64,000 bases of DNA from Pyronema omphalodes (GCA_024516155.1 JAJJXM010000028.1:62001-126000), one strand, 5' to 3'; shown: positions 8,694-20,058, counted from the first letter of the stretch. Notes: generated by a model from the sequence alone, not told the origin. Program-made: numbers and translations.

Positions 8694-9521
8694 ACCCCTA
8701 CCGCTGACTACACTAATAAAAGTACCTTAGGAACTTTCGCGCGCGCTGATTTTGCAGTGCTTTCTTACTTAGGATTTCTGTTTTGTAAAAAAAAAAAACA
8801 AAAGGGACAAGAAAAAGGGGAAGGTAGAAGAGGGATAGGCGGAGAGAAAGGGAACGGGCACGCGGTGACGGGATCGGGCTGGGGTTGTTGCTTGGGTCTG
8901 CTTGGGGTTCGGGTGTTTTGAGTTTTCTTTTCTTTGTCTTTCAATTGTTTGTCTTACGGGTTGGAGTTGTTTTATGGTACGGCGGGTGAGAAGGGCATGG
9001 ATGGTGGCATGGTGCACGGGAAGGGAGATAACGGGCACGGCAGGCGAGAGAGGGCAGACGAGTTTCTTTTGTACTTTCCTTTGTTTGGGTGCGACAATGT
9101 TTTTCTTATGTTCGAAGGGCGGGAGGAGTGCGAGGAGTTGCGAAAGGAGAGAGAGGGGCGCGGGGAAGGGGCAGAGGAGGACGACGGGAGTTTTCTTTTT
9201 CTTTTGTACGCGGAGGAAACAAAGGCGGTAGAATGCCTAAACATGGGACGGGGAAGGGAGGAGGAAAGGGAGGAGCCCGGCGAGGCGGCCTCTGTGCAAG
9301 CAGGGCACTTGGAACATCAGACGCGCTTGGACAAGAAACCCCCGTAGTAACAGTGGGGACAGACCCCACAACCACAACGATCAAGAGGAGGAGACTGGTA
9401 GAGGTGGAGACTGGGTTTTTGCTTTTACATTTCTTTCTTCTTCTCTTTTGTATTTATCTGTCCCTTGTCATAACCTTCGGGTTGCAAACAAGTAATGAGA
9501 GAACAAACAAACAAACAAACA
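8694..9521 (+). repeat. LINE 3' region ending in a UUCG hairpin and (ACAA)n tail
   Basis: No convincing gene. The stretch is purine-rich and contains a block near 9190-9310 (GGAGGAAAC, AAGGCGG, ATGGGACGGGGAAGG) clearly related to the 3' UTR of the small element copies A, B and C. It ends with AACC-TTCG-GGTT (9472-9483), a 4-bp stem with a C(UUCG)G loop, followed by an AACA/ACAA tandem tail. An A-rich run at 8788-8805 leaves open that two 3' ends lie side by side here. Confidence 0.6.
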
Positions 9522-10465
9522 AGCACTCGAGACATGCGACTACCGCCGCCCAGGACAAGCTTGATGCCCTCAAACTTACGTCCCCCCTACCTCTCCTGGC
9601 AATCACATCGACCTAAGCGACACCGGAACCTCACCCTGACAGTTCATCTGCTCGGGACACAGCTCTACCCGACGCCCCAAGCACTGCCCCTGCTGAGACC
9701 AACGGATGGAAGACTGTGGAGGCGAAGGCTACACAGAAGAAGAAGATGAAAGCGAAGGAGACAACACCTACGGCAGCGACACCCAGCAAGACCCGTACAA
9801 CAAAGAATGGTGGCCGGGGAAAAAATACCCACCAACCCAGAACGACAACCCCCTCTGCAAAGAAGACTTGGGCAGAAGTCGTCAAGAGCGGAGGCATCAA
9901 CGTCCAGATTGTGCTTGGGAATGGCAATCTTGGACTGACAGCAGCACCAACAAGAAAGGGAGAGAGGCGAGGCGGAGCAGCAAGAAGGCTGAGGAAGAAG
10001 GAGGGAGAAGGGGAAAGAGGGCAGGAGAAGAGGGGCAGGGCTGGCCCGGGTGTCTCAAAGGGCAAAGAGTCAGGAGACACCAGCGGAGGAGTTGAGAGAG
10101 GAGAGGAGAGTGGGGGCGCAGGAGGCCCGGCGGCTGTTTAACTTTGCTTTGGTTTTGTTTTTGCTTTGTGGAGGAAATGAAGGCGGAAAAATGGTTAAAA
10201 ATGGGAGGGGAAGGGTGGAGGAAATGGGGGATCGCCCCGGCGAGGTGGCCTCCGAGCGCACAGGGCTCCTTGGATCTGACAACGCTAGATGAGAAACTGC
10301 ACGGCGGGACTTGGGGGACTACACTCCCACCCCCATTGACAGCTCTGGTGCGTACCCAGTGGGGACCTGGCATCACCCCCAGGTTCTTAACATTGTATTG
10401 AATTTGTAGATTCCGCCATAACCTTACGGTTGGATACATGTATGAATAAATAAATAAATAAATAA
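9522..10465 (+). mobile_element. Half-LINE copy A (5'-truncated)
   Basis: From CACTCGAGACATGCGACTAC onward this matches copies B (from 29334) and C, and it starts directly after the tail of the preceding LINE. It keeps the part coding the basic C-terminus (KTWAEVVKSGGINVQIVLG, frame at 9716-10141) and the 3' UTR, then the hairpin AACC-TTAC-GGTT (10420-10431) and an (AATA)n tail. 5' truncation with a short-repeat tail is typical of target-primed retroposition. No target duplication could be made out. Confidence 0.8.
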
Positions 10466-12428
10466 ATGTTGTCTTCATTTAGTTGGAAAGTACCTGGTCC
10501 TGGAATTACGAATGCAGTAGTAGAAGAAATGTCAATGGAAGGAAAACATCTTGTTATGGCTAGTACGCTTACCTTCGGTGATAAAAACATTCGTACCCAT
10601 GCGCTAATCGACTGTGGCGCCACTGGTATGTCCTTTGTTGATGAAGACTTCGCCTGCCATCACAAAATCCCCCTGCAACCCCTACGAAAACCCCATGCCC
10701 TGGTAGTCATCGATGGCCGCCCTATTGCCTCTGGTGACATCACCCACCTCGCACTTGCTCAATGCACCATACACGAGCACTGCGAGCAGCTCCCTATGTT
10801 TGTCACCAAATTAGGCCACTAGCCCCTAGTCCTCGGAATCCCCTGGTTGCAACTTCATGATGTTGCCATTCGCTTCAGCTCAGGAACAATCACGTTTGGA
10901 TCACGATACTGCCTGGCCCGCTGCAACCCAGTACCAACAACTGTCTGTGGTCTCAGTGAAGAACCTCCAGAAACCTTCCTACACCCACTGTCCGCGGCTC
11001 CAGCCAAACTACACATAGCCTCCCTGACAGCATCTTCCTTCTGTCGAGTGGCTAAGAAACAGAAACTCTCCAGATTTTCCCTGTCTCAGTATGAGTGAAT
11101 TAAAGTCCTCGACAACAAAGTCAACACTCCTGAGGACCTGAAACGAATCGTACCAACCGAGTATCATGATTTCTTGGACTTGTTCGAAGAGGCTGTTGCC
11201 AATAAGCTCGCACCACACCGACCCTACGACCACCGTATCACGTTGAAGGAAGGATTTACACCACCTTTTGGACCACTGCATTCCCTATCACGCACTGAAC
11301 TAGAGGCCCTCAAGGCATGGCTCGAGGAGAATCTTTCCAAAGGATTTATACGACGGTCATCATCGCCAGCGGCCTCAGCAATCCTGTTTGTCAAGAAATC
11401 TGATGGTTCGCTGCATCTCTGTGTGGACTATCGTGGATTGAATGAAGGAACCATCAAGAATCGATACCCCTTGCCCCTGATTCAAGAAACCCTGCTACAA
11501 CTGTCTAAGGCCAAGTACTTCACAACAATGGACATTCGAGGTGCTTACAACCTCGTACGCATGGCAGAAGGGGAGGAATGGAAAACTGCATTTCGCGCTC
11601 GTTATGGTCTCTTCGAGTCCCTTGTTATGCCTTTCGGACTTACAAATGCCCCAGCTGATTTCCAGGCATTTAACAATGATGTTCTTCGACCATACCTTGA
11701 CGTCTTCTGTACCGCATACCTTGGCGATATCCTGATATATTCCGAAAACTTGGACGATCACTGGAAACATGTTCGCCAGATTCTTGAAGCCTTGAAGAAT
11801 GCCGGCCTCCACCTCAAACCAGAAAAATGCAAGTTTCAGCAAACAGAAGTCTAGTATCTTGGGTTATTGGTTGGACGGGACGGTATCAAGATGGATCCGA
11901 AAAAGGTAGAAACAGTGGTAAAATGGCAAAACCCTTGCAACCTCAAGGCTGTCCAAGAATTCCTTGGATTTGCAAACTTCTACCGACGATTCATCTGCAA
12001 TTACTCGAAAGTCATGGCCCCCCTTACCAGTCTTACCAAGAAGGAAAACCGGAAACCCGTCCCATTTATCTGGGGTCCAGACCAACAGAAGGCCTTTGAT
12101 TTGTTAAAAAAACCTCTTTTACGACAGCACCAGTCCTGCGACACTTCGACTATGATCGCCATGTTATAGTGGAAACCCATGCCTCACACTACGTTTCTGC
12201 CGGTGTTTTATCACAGTACGATGATGATGGTATATTGCACCCAGTTGCCTTCTTCTCCAAGAAGCATTCACCAGCGGAATGCAACTACGAGATCTATGAA
12301 AAGGAATTGATGGCAATTGTCCGCTGTTTCGAAGAATGACGTCCTCACCTTGAGGGGTCAGCATTCCCCGTCCAGGTTCTCACTGATCATTAAATCTCGA
12401 ATATTTCATGACTACAAAGCTTCTGAAC
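10466..12428 (+). pseudogene. Gypsy-2 pol, first part (protease, RT, start of RNase H), degraded
   Basis: Homologous to Gypsy-3 pol but on the plus strand. Protease (LIDCGATG, 10603-10626) is followed by stops at about 10820 and 11096. RT runs from 11174 with [12 protein letters not shown] and PFGLTNAP, but the catalytic YLDD is YLGD (about 11718-11729), so the enzyme would be dead. A stop and frame change occur near 11854, more stops in RNase H near 12166, 12337 and 12391. The 5' LTR and gag are absent. The frame is cut at 12428 after the codons for LLN by the copia LTR and resumes at 18016 with CRQARW. Confidence 0.9.
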
Positions 12429-12586
12429 TGTTGAAGTGACACCTAAGGCCGGTGTGGGCTAGGGTTACTAAGTGCGATATTAGCTTGCTGTGCTTCCGGT
12501 GGAAATGGTTCTTCACTCAATACATTACCTGTTTCTCGTTCTCCACTTCCACCGTTCTCTCCTCGTTCCTGCTCGTCCTTCCGACA
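12429..12586 (+). repeat. Copia 5' LTR
   Basis: 158 bp, starting TGTTGAAGTG and ending CCTTCCGACA. It pairs with the LTR at 17853-18010. A short LTR of this size is usual for fungal copia elements. Confidence 0.95.
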
Positions 12587-12598
12587 GGTTATGAGCCC
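12587..12598 (+). other. Copia primer-binding site, half-tRNA-iMet type
   Basis: GGTTATGAGCCC directly follows the 5' LTR. It is complementary to the anticodon stem-loop of initiator tRNA-Met (GGGCTCATAACC with anticodon CAT), not to a tRNA 3' end. Drosophila copia and several fungal and plant Ty1/copia elements use a cleaved tRNA-iMet half in this way. Confidence 0.75.
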
Positions 12599-12709
12599 TC
12601 CTGCGTTTCGTTTCGCTCAATGTCTTTATTCTATTTCTTCTTATTAATTACTGATCCTTAATCTTTAATTTCTTCTTGAACCTCCTAAACGTCCGCCCTT
12701 CCTGTTAAC

Positions 12710-13651
12710 ATGACTGACATCTATGTTAATTCTAAGAAAGGGGCGAGCTTCGCGAAGCTCACCTCCGGAAATTACTTGACGTGGAGGAAGAGGATTCTTC
12801 CCCTTATTGACTCCATCGAGGCTCTCAATATTGTGCCTGGTATCGAACCCTTCCCAGACCATGCAGGTAGCAGGAAAGCTTGGAACAACAAGGCCAAGGA
12901 AGCGCGCCTAATGATTGTCGAGTCGACAAGCGAGTTCATTCAAGAACACATTGACTCGACGAAGACGGCTCCTGAGATCCGGCTTGCCCTCGAACTCAAG
13001 TTCAACAACTCTCAAGACCTCGGTGGTCAACGGAACCTTCGCGCCCAGTTCAATGGGTGCATACCCACCGCTAATGAGACAATGGAGGCCTGGATTGCTC
13101 GCCTACAGGTAATACGACTGCAACTTGCTAACACGGCGAGCGCCATTACCGAAGAAGCCCTTGTTGACCACGTCATTACCAACATGCCTGCTCAATACTC
13201 ACTCTTGCCCCTACAGCTTGAGAACCAGGTCCTCACCCTGGACGCGCTTACTCACCGGATCTTTGCATACAACACCACGCTAGGAATCAACAAATATCAC
13301 GGCGTTGGTTCTCTTGGTGAAGCTTTCAGTGCCGCCATTGGAAAAGGTAGACGATGGTGTACACACTGCTCAAAGAACAACCACAATACCACGGATTGTT
13401 TCAAGAAGCCTAACAACAACAATAACTATAACAATAATAACAATGGAAACAAGCGCAAACGATCTGACAACGACAACTCAGGTCCCTCGAACAACAAGAC
13501 CAACCTAATGTGTCATCATTGCGGTGAAAGAGGACATGTTGCTCTTGATTGTGCCATCCGGAAAAATGGCCAGCGTGCGAAAGAAATGACTGCTAGGAAC
13601 AGGGGACGTGCAGACGTTGCCACTCAAGGTGACGATGACCTTGCCCTTTGA
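12710..13651 (+). CDS. Copia Gag
   Basis: 313 aa, intact. The N-terminal two-thirds resembles Gag of copia elements (FAKLTSGNYLTWRKRI at the start, then a helical capsid-like region). An Asn-rich linker precedes a CCHC knuckle (CHHCGERGHVALDC). A second Cys/His pair, WCTHCSKNNHNTTDC, lies just before the linker. The stop is TGA, and the following pol frame is the same frame, so gag and pol are separated only by this codon. Confidence 0.85.
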   Translation: MTDIYVNSKKGASFAKLTSGNYLTWRKRILPLIDSIEALNIVPGIEPFPDHAGSRKAWNNKAKEARLMIVESTSEFIQEHIDSTKTAPEIRLALELKFNNSQDLGGQRNLRAQFNGCIPTANETMEAWIARLQVIRLQLANTASAITEEALVDHVITNMPAQYSLLPLQLENQVLTLDALTHRIFAYNTTLGINKYHGVGSLGEAFSAAIGKGRRWCTHCSKNNHNTTDCFKKPNNNNNYNNNNNGNKRKRSDNDNSGPSNNKTNLMCHHCGERGHVALDCAIRKNGQRAKEMTARNRGRADVATQGDDDLAL

Positions 13652-16600
13652 CTCCCCGTGTCTACTACACTCACGGCAGATGTTCTGCTCTCCGCGCACT
13701 CTGCCTCTTCAGCTGACTCCATTTGGATTCTTGATTCCGGAGCCACCCACCACTTCTGCAACAATTCCTCTCTGTTTGTTCCTTCCTCGCCTGCTTCTTG
13801 TCCTCCCGTTTCCATCAGACTGGGTGACAATTCCACAGTCAGCGCTTTTTCAAAAGGCACGATCTGTCTGTCAAACTCCCATTCTGTTACAGCCCTGCTT
13901 GTCCCTGTTTTCAGTTTTTCTTTATTTTCTATTCCCTTATTTGACAAATGTGGCTGGTCCACAAAAATGCCTAACAATTGCTGCGTTGTCTCTGATACTA
14001 CGGACACAACTGTTATCCTTGCTACGATGCAAGATGACCTTTATCGGTGGACCCAAGATGATCCCACCGTTTTAGTTACCACACGCTCGGGTCGTGTTAC
14101 GTCTATACCTACAACAGAAGCAAAAGCCCCAGTACCTACTGCGGCACCGCTCTCCGAAATGCTTCCCCTAGAACGACCTCGACCTGATAAACAGACCCTT
14201 CGAGTTTCAAATCGTCAGTTTCACCAATCTCAGTCCTCGAATTCCGCCCTCACCTGGCATCGGCGACTCGGACATCTACATTTCGAATCCCTGAAACACC
14301 TCCTGGGAAACAAAAACATCTCGGAGCGCGACATGCCTGACCACTGCGAACCATGTGCCCTTGCCAAACAACGCCAGTCTGTTATACGAACTCCGACCAC
14401 TCGCTCGACGATTCCTTTCGAATTAGTTCACTCGGATGTCTGTGGTCCTATGTTGACCACCTCAGTAGGGAAATCTCGCTACTACATTGTGTATATCGAT
14501 GATTTCACTAGGTGGGTTTAGGTCTATTTCCTGAACTGAAAATCTATCGACTGTATACTGCCTGTCTTTCGGAGGTTTCTGGCTTGGGTAAATAATCAAG
14601 GCTACACTGTCAAACATCTACGTTGTGACAATGGCACTGGTGAGTTTAACAACCAACAATTCCGTGATCTCCTGGATCTGGCGAGCATCTCGTTTGAACC
14701 CGCTCCTCCTTACATGCAGCATAAAAATGGTACCGCGGAGCGCATGATCCAGACTCTTAACACCAAGGCGCGCTGTATGCTTCTCGATTCACACCTACCG
14801 CATTTTCTCTGGGCCGAGGCCATCAATACCGCAGCATATCTACACTCGATTACTCCCTCTGCATCTCTACCGAATTTTAAATCTCCCCTTGAAACTCTTC
14901 GTGGTTCCTCTCCCCAGATTGACCACCTTCGCCGTTTCGGTTGTCTTGTCTATAAACACATCCCTCCGGCTCAGCGCACTGACAAAAACTGGGGCCCTCG
15001 TTCGCTACCATGTGCAATGGTTGGATATGCACCGAACACAACGAAGATCTGGCGCATCTACGACTTCTCAACCAAGCGTAATTGTCTTGCTTCAAGTGTT
15101 GTCTTTGTTGAGCACGTCAATGCATTTGACTCTTCCACCCTGGTTGCGTCACAAGAACACTGTGAAATTCAAGCAGCTTTAGATCTCTTACCGGATCCGG
15201 CCAAAGAGGAGGCAGAGGACATTTTGATGGCAGACTCAGGGCAGCCCACAGAAAGTATGTTTCCGCATGTTTTCCTTTTCCCCTCCCTTTTCCGCTTCTC
15301 TTTCCGTTCTTTTTTCCGCTCTTTCGTTCTTTCTTTTCCACCGTCCTCTGTCCACCCCTCGCTCCCGTGTCTGACCTACCACTCCCCGAATGGTTCGGTG
15401 CTCAATTCAGTTGAGTAATAAAAAATATTTTGTGCGCTTGGAGGACGCAGGCTCGTAGAGCCACATCTCTCATCATTCCGTTCCGTTTTTCCGCTTCTTT
15501 CTGTTTCTCAAAAGTCTTTCTTCAAGAAATTCCCCTCTATGAGAGAAGAGGTGCTCAGCTTGTCTGATTAGAAAGTTTTGCTTCTGTTTCTTTCCGTGAC
15601 CTTTTTCGAGCCTAAGTTTCTTGTTCCGCTTTTTACTGTTGACACTGCTTCTAATCTTGCGATTTAGGTGATTGCCCAGTCGTGCAGGTGGTTACCTCCG
15701 CTCCTGCTCCCAAAAGAGACAACACTGAAAACGCAAAATTCTACACCGATGTCGTTTCTTCAGCACAACAAGCCTCACTGTTTCTATCAAACTTCGTCAA
15801 ATCAATGACCATTGAAGACACTGATGTCGATGTCCCCGAATGCTCCGCTTATGCTGACTGTGACCCTCTCACATACAATGCTGCCATCAACAGTCCAGAT
15901 AGTGAGCATTGGAAGGCTGCGATGCAACAGGAATGGGATTCTCTTCTCGAAAATCAAACCTTTCAGGCCTTTGCCGGTTCCACCCTTTCACCTGCTTCGT
16001 CTAGCTCTCCGCAAACAGATACCCCCATATCTCTCCCGTTCGGATGCAAGTCACTTAAATGCAGGTGGATCTACAGGACGAAACAGAATGCGGATGGTTC
16101 GACAAAGTACAAGGCCCGCCTAGTTATCAAAGGCTACGAACAGGTTCCTGGTGTCGACTATGACGAGACATATGCACCGGTGTCCAAGATGGCAACCTTG
16201 CGATACCTCCTGAGTTTGGCAGCATCACATAACTGGACAATAGACCAAATGGATGTTGTTACGGCGTTTCTTAACCCTGCCATTGACAATGACTGCCGTA
16301 TATGGCTATGCCTCAAGGCATTGACTGGTTGGATACGCGTTTGGAAAAATCATCTATTGTGCGCTTACAGAAAGCCCTTTATGGATTAAAACAAGCCCCC
16401 CATCTGTGGTGGCAGGAAATCAATGAGTATTTCCTCTCTCTCGGCTTCGTTCAGACCTCTGCGGACCCGAACCTCTATGTTCTTGAGGGGGTGCTACTGC
16501 TGCTCTATGTGGATGATATTCTTATCTTCAATACTACTCCGGATCGCTTAGGAGACAGGATCAAACTCGCACTCAGCTCTGAGTACAAAATGACGGACCT

Positions 16601-17490
16601 TGGCCGTGCCTCTCGCTTCCTTTGTCTGGAAATCGAGTACTTACCTGATGGCAGTATCGCTCTGAGTCAAAAAGGCTACATCAAAACTGTCCTCCAAAGA
16701 TTCTCCTTGATGGATTGCACACCGGTGTTCAGCCCAATGGACCCAAATGTCGACTTGGAAAATGTCATCTGTAGTGATTCCAAAGCCTCCCCGTCGGATC
16801 GCTTGTGTTACATCAAAATGGTGGGCTCTCTGATGTATGCGGCTAGTGGAACAAGACCCGACATTGCCTACTCGGTTACTGCTCTATCACGATACAATCA
16901 ATCTCGTTGAACATGCACCTCACTGCTGCCCGTTGTGTACTCCGTTACCTTAAAGGATCGATTAACTTATCCATCATCTATCGCCGCGACAAGGACCTTC
17001 GATCAGATCAAGTCCGTATCTACAGCGACAGCGACTGGGCAGGAAACTCTAAAGACAGAAAGAGCATTGGTGGATGTGCAATTCTCGCACCCAGCGCGAC
17101 AGGTATAATCAACTGGTCAGCCAAGAAGCAGTCGGTAGTAGCCTTATGAACCTTGGAGGCCGAATACATTGCCTGCAGTGAAGCCACCAGGGAAGCATTA
17201 TGGCTACGACAACTTATGATTGATACCAAAATCTCGACAAATGGAAATGCGACCGAAGTGTTTTGTGACAACCAAGGTGCCCTGACGTTGTGAAAATCAG
17301 GTGTCATCAAAGCAAAAACAAAACACATCGGGTCAAATTTCATCACGTTCTCGACAAAGTCAAACGAGGATCCGCGAGCTTCACATACGTCGCCTCTAAG
17401 GAAAACGTGGCCGACGTACTTACAAAACCGCTCAACGGCCCAAATCACTCGTACGCAATTCGACTTCTCGGAATGGAAACCTCACCTTAA
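13652..17490 (+). pseudogene. Copia pol: protease, integrase, RT, RNase H (broken)
   Basis: Protease (ILDSGATHHFC, about 13729-13761). GAG-pre-integrase HHCC zinc site (HRRLGHLH...CEPCALAK, 14260-14368). Integrase core with HSDVCGP, CDNGTGEF and, at the Glu position, KNGTAERM. RT has CRWIYRTKQNADGS, QMDVVTAFLN and intact LLYVDDILIF (16501-16530). RNase H has YSDSDWAGN, and the tail ends VLTKPLNGPNHSYAIRLLG. Breaks: TAG at about 14519 and TGA at about 14534 in integrase, a frameshift near 16370, TGA near 16908, and TGA stops near 17147 and 17291. The segment 15255-15667 is out of frame and looks like an intron. Confidence 0.9.
15255..15667 (+). other. Intron-like segment inside copia pol, between integrase and RT
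   Basis: Donor GTATGT at 15255 follows GAA A; acceptor TTTAG ends at 15667, with a possible branch site TTCTAATC 13 nt upstream. Removal joins the integrase and RT frames with no change of phase (the split codon becomes AGT, Ser). Unspliced RNA would stop at 15416-15418. The interior is pyrimidine-rich and has no coding look. It could instead be a decayed linker or small insertion. Confidence 0.5.
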
Positions 17491-17852
17491 GGTATCCGAC
17501 AAAAGAGGGTGATCGACCGAAGGTCGGTGCCTGCGCCAAGTTCTTGATGACGTGTGTCTGGATGGATATGGTTTTGTCGGATATGGAATATGGAAAGAGG
17601 GGGTGTGCTGGATTCATGGTTATGGTGTCTGGTTTGGAATTGGGTTTTGCTCTGCAGGGAATTTTTCTGACTAATGGTATATGGATGTTTTGTTCTTTCT
17701 GGTTGGGTCACTGGTGTAACGGGTTATTGCTATGGGTCGTATTATGGATGGATTGATTGGTTATGATGGCTATATTTTTTCGGGTATTTCTTCTGTGTAT
17801 TTGCTGGATTTTATTATGTTTTTTTTCATACCTTGCCTTTGGCGAGGGGGTG

Positions 17853-18010
17853 TGTTGAAGTGACGCCTAAGGCCGGTGTGGGCTAGGGTTACTAGGTGCT
17901 ATATTAGCTTGCTGTGCTTCCGGTGGAAATGGTTCTTCACTCAATACATTACCTGTTTCTCGTTCTCCACTTCCACCGTTCTCTCCTCGTGCCTGCTCGT
18001 CCTTCCGACA
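17853..18010 (+). repeat. Copia 3' LTR
   Basis: 158 bp matching 12429-12586 with about 4 substitutions. It is preceded by the purine-rich GGCGAGGGGGTG at 17841-17852, the likely plus-strand primer, and followed by the second TGAAC (18011-18015). The 360 bp between the pol end and the LTR is G/T-rich and non-coding. Confidence 0.95.
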
Positions 18011-19527
18011 TGAACTGTCGTCAGGCCAGGTGGTCCAAATTTTTGTCACGCTTCACCTTCAAAATTAACTACCTGCCCTGTACTGCAGGTGGTAAACCCG
18101 ACGCCTTGACTCGAAGGTCTGGAGACCTGCCAAAGGAAGGGGATGAACGACTGTTAGCCAACCAACAAGCTGTCTTAAAACTCTACATCTTACCTGAGAA
18201 TCTTCAACATGCTGCCAAAAAACCACCAAAGGAGAAACACCCCTGGCTTGCAACGTTGTTCACTGAAGGTTACAACGCGGACCCATTCCCAGAGCATGTC
18301 CTGCAGATGCTTAATGATGGAGTCTAACATTCAAAAGACATATGACTTGCCGATTGCACAAAACAACAGGGCTGACTCATGTACCGGGGCTACCAAGACG
18401 ACCCCGACTATGACGCTCTCCCACTCCGCCTCAATCAACATCACCACGACGCCCCTACCATGGGACATCCAGGACGCGCCAGAACCTACGAACTTCTCTC
18501 CAGGAAATACTGCTGGCCATCAATGCGCACTGATGTCGAACGGTTTGTACGCAATTGTCAGACCTGCAAACGCACTAAAGCCACAAGACACGCTCCTGTC
18601 GGTACCCTCAAACCCTTGCCAGTCCCACATCAACCTTGGAAAAGCGTTTCGGTAGACTTCATCACTGGACTTCCTCCATCCGATGGATACAACGTAATTT
18701 GTGCAGTTGTATGTCGACTGACGAAGCAACGGCACTTGATCCCCTGCCATACGATCATCACGGCTCAAGGGTTTGCTCAGCTCTTTGTGGATAACATTTT
18801 CCGATTGCATGGCCTACCAGATGTGCTCATCTCTGATCGAGGACCACAGTTCATCGCCAACTTCTGGAAATATCTTGCATCCTGTCTCGGCATCGAAACG
18901 GCAACAAGCAAAGCATTCCACCCCCAGACAGACAGTCATACAGAACGCATAAATGCAGTCACTGAACAGTATCTGCGAGCTTACGTTCCCTACCTACAGG
19001 ACGACTGGAAAAAGTACTCGTCCTCAGCTGACTTTGCAGCAAACAACCAAGTATCCGACATGACTACCCTGTCTTCATTCTTTGCGATCTACAGCAGGCA
19101 TCCGAAGTGCTCCTTCGAACTCAATATCAGAACCGACAACCCACAGGAAGTCAAAGCTAAACTGGTAGCAGAAAGAATGTCACACATTCATGACGTCCTG
19201 CGATCCAAAATGAAGTACGCCCAGGCATTATATACAGAAGCTGCCGATTGGTCACGTGTACCAGCCCCGGTGTTCAAACCCAACGATCTTGTCTGGTTTG
19301 ACGCTCGCAATCTGCGCACCGAACGCTCATCACGGAAGTTGGAAAACAAGCACCTCGGGCCGTATCGTGTTGTCAGAGCCACTAGCACACATGCTTACGA
19401 ACTTGACATTCCCGGCACCATGAACCATCAACGGACATTTCCAGTATCATTACTCAACCCTGCCCAGTCAGATCCTTTGCCTGGACAAATACTACCGCCT
19501 CCCCTGCCTGTCGTTGTTGATGGTGAA
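18011..19527 (+). pseudogene. Gypsy-2 pol, second part (end of RNase H, integrase)
   Basis: Resumes the frame interrupted at 12428: [13 protein letters not shown], then the [10 protein letters not shown] linker. Stop and frame changes occur near 18325-18380. Integrase at 18379-19590 has the HHCC zinc site (HHHDAPTMGHPG...CQTCKRTK) and the core residues in VDFITGLPP, ISDRGPQF and TERINAVTEQY. The frame runs to LPVVVDGE at 19527, where the Gypsy-3 LTR cuts it. The missing end is at 25948. Confidence 0.9.
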
Positions 19528-20058
19528 TGTCAAGGAACTAGGAACGGACGTTCGAGGAACACACTGAAGACTACCGGCGGGGGGAGCTAGGCGGGATCCG
19601 GGATACGGGAACGGAAGACAAGGACCGAGGTGCACGACAGACGGACGGCACACGAGACAAGGACAGGGACAAGGACAAGAATGACGTGAGGCTTGAGAAG
19701 AGGAGTCTTTATTTAAAGGACAAGGGAAAGACACAAGACGTTCGATGGAGAACTCAACGACGGGGAGGCAAGCCTCCTTATGCACAAAGGGCGGCCAGCA
19801 CTCTTGCTGGGCCGTCATCCAACATCGCTACATGACAGCTTCCGTTCTCCATCATTTCACCTGCAACGCCACAGCTCTCCAGCTCATGGTACGTCATCCA
19901 TCATCAGTCAGTCCATCAAGAACAATGGCACGGCACACACAACAACACAACGACAACACAACACAACACGGCAAGACAACGGCACGACGACAATCATAAC
20001 AACGACAACACAATGGTGACGCAACAACGCAACGGCTCGTCAGCCGTGTGCCATGACA
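19528..20058 (-). repeat. Gypsy-3 3' LTR
   Basis: 531 bp, TGTCA to TGACA. On the minus strand it is preceded by a purine-rich tract (GAACGGGGGGGTAC, 20059-20072), the expected polypurine tract. The pol stop (20040-20042) lies inside this LTR. Confidence 0.95.

Larger units (their letters stand above)
3736..9521 (+). mobile_element. LINE (Tad/I-like non-LTR retrotransposon) with two overlapping ORFs
   Basis: ORF1 (zinc knuckles) and ORF2 (endonuclease-RT-RNase H) overlap by 8 nt, followed by an 830-bp 3' region. RNase H at the ORF2 C-terminus and CCHC knuckles in ORF1 fit the Tad/I group of LINEs. The 5' end is cut at the Gypsy-1 LTR. Where the element ends is uncertain: an A-rich run at 8788-8805 could be its own tail, or the 3' UTR may run on to the (ACAA)n tail near 9521. 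ORF2 is intact, so the copy is probably fairly recent. The body is GC-rich with C-ending codons, unlike the AT-rich right half of the window. Confidence 0.85.
12429..18010 (+). mobile_element. Ty1/copia retrotransposon inserted in Gypsy-2, TSD TGAAC
   Basis: Two 158-bp LTRs (TGTTGAAG...CCGACA) flank gag and pol in the Ty1/copia order (protease, integrase, RT, RNase H). TGAAC is found at 12424-12428 and again at 18011-18015. Removing the element and one TGAAC rejoins the Gypsy-2 RNase H reading frame. The LTRs differ at about 4 of 158 positions by eye. Pol carries stops and a frameshift, so this copy is inactive. Confidence 0.95.

Noticed and set aside
8769..9616. Overlapping ORFs of 89-175 aa downstream of LINE ORF2
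   Set aside because: Purine-rich 3' region open in several frames at once; homology to the other copies is at DNA level as UTR, not as protein.
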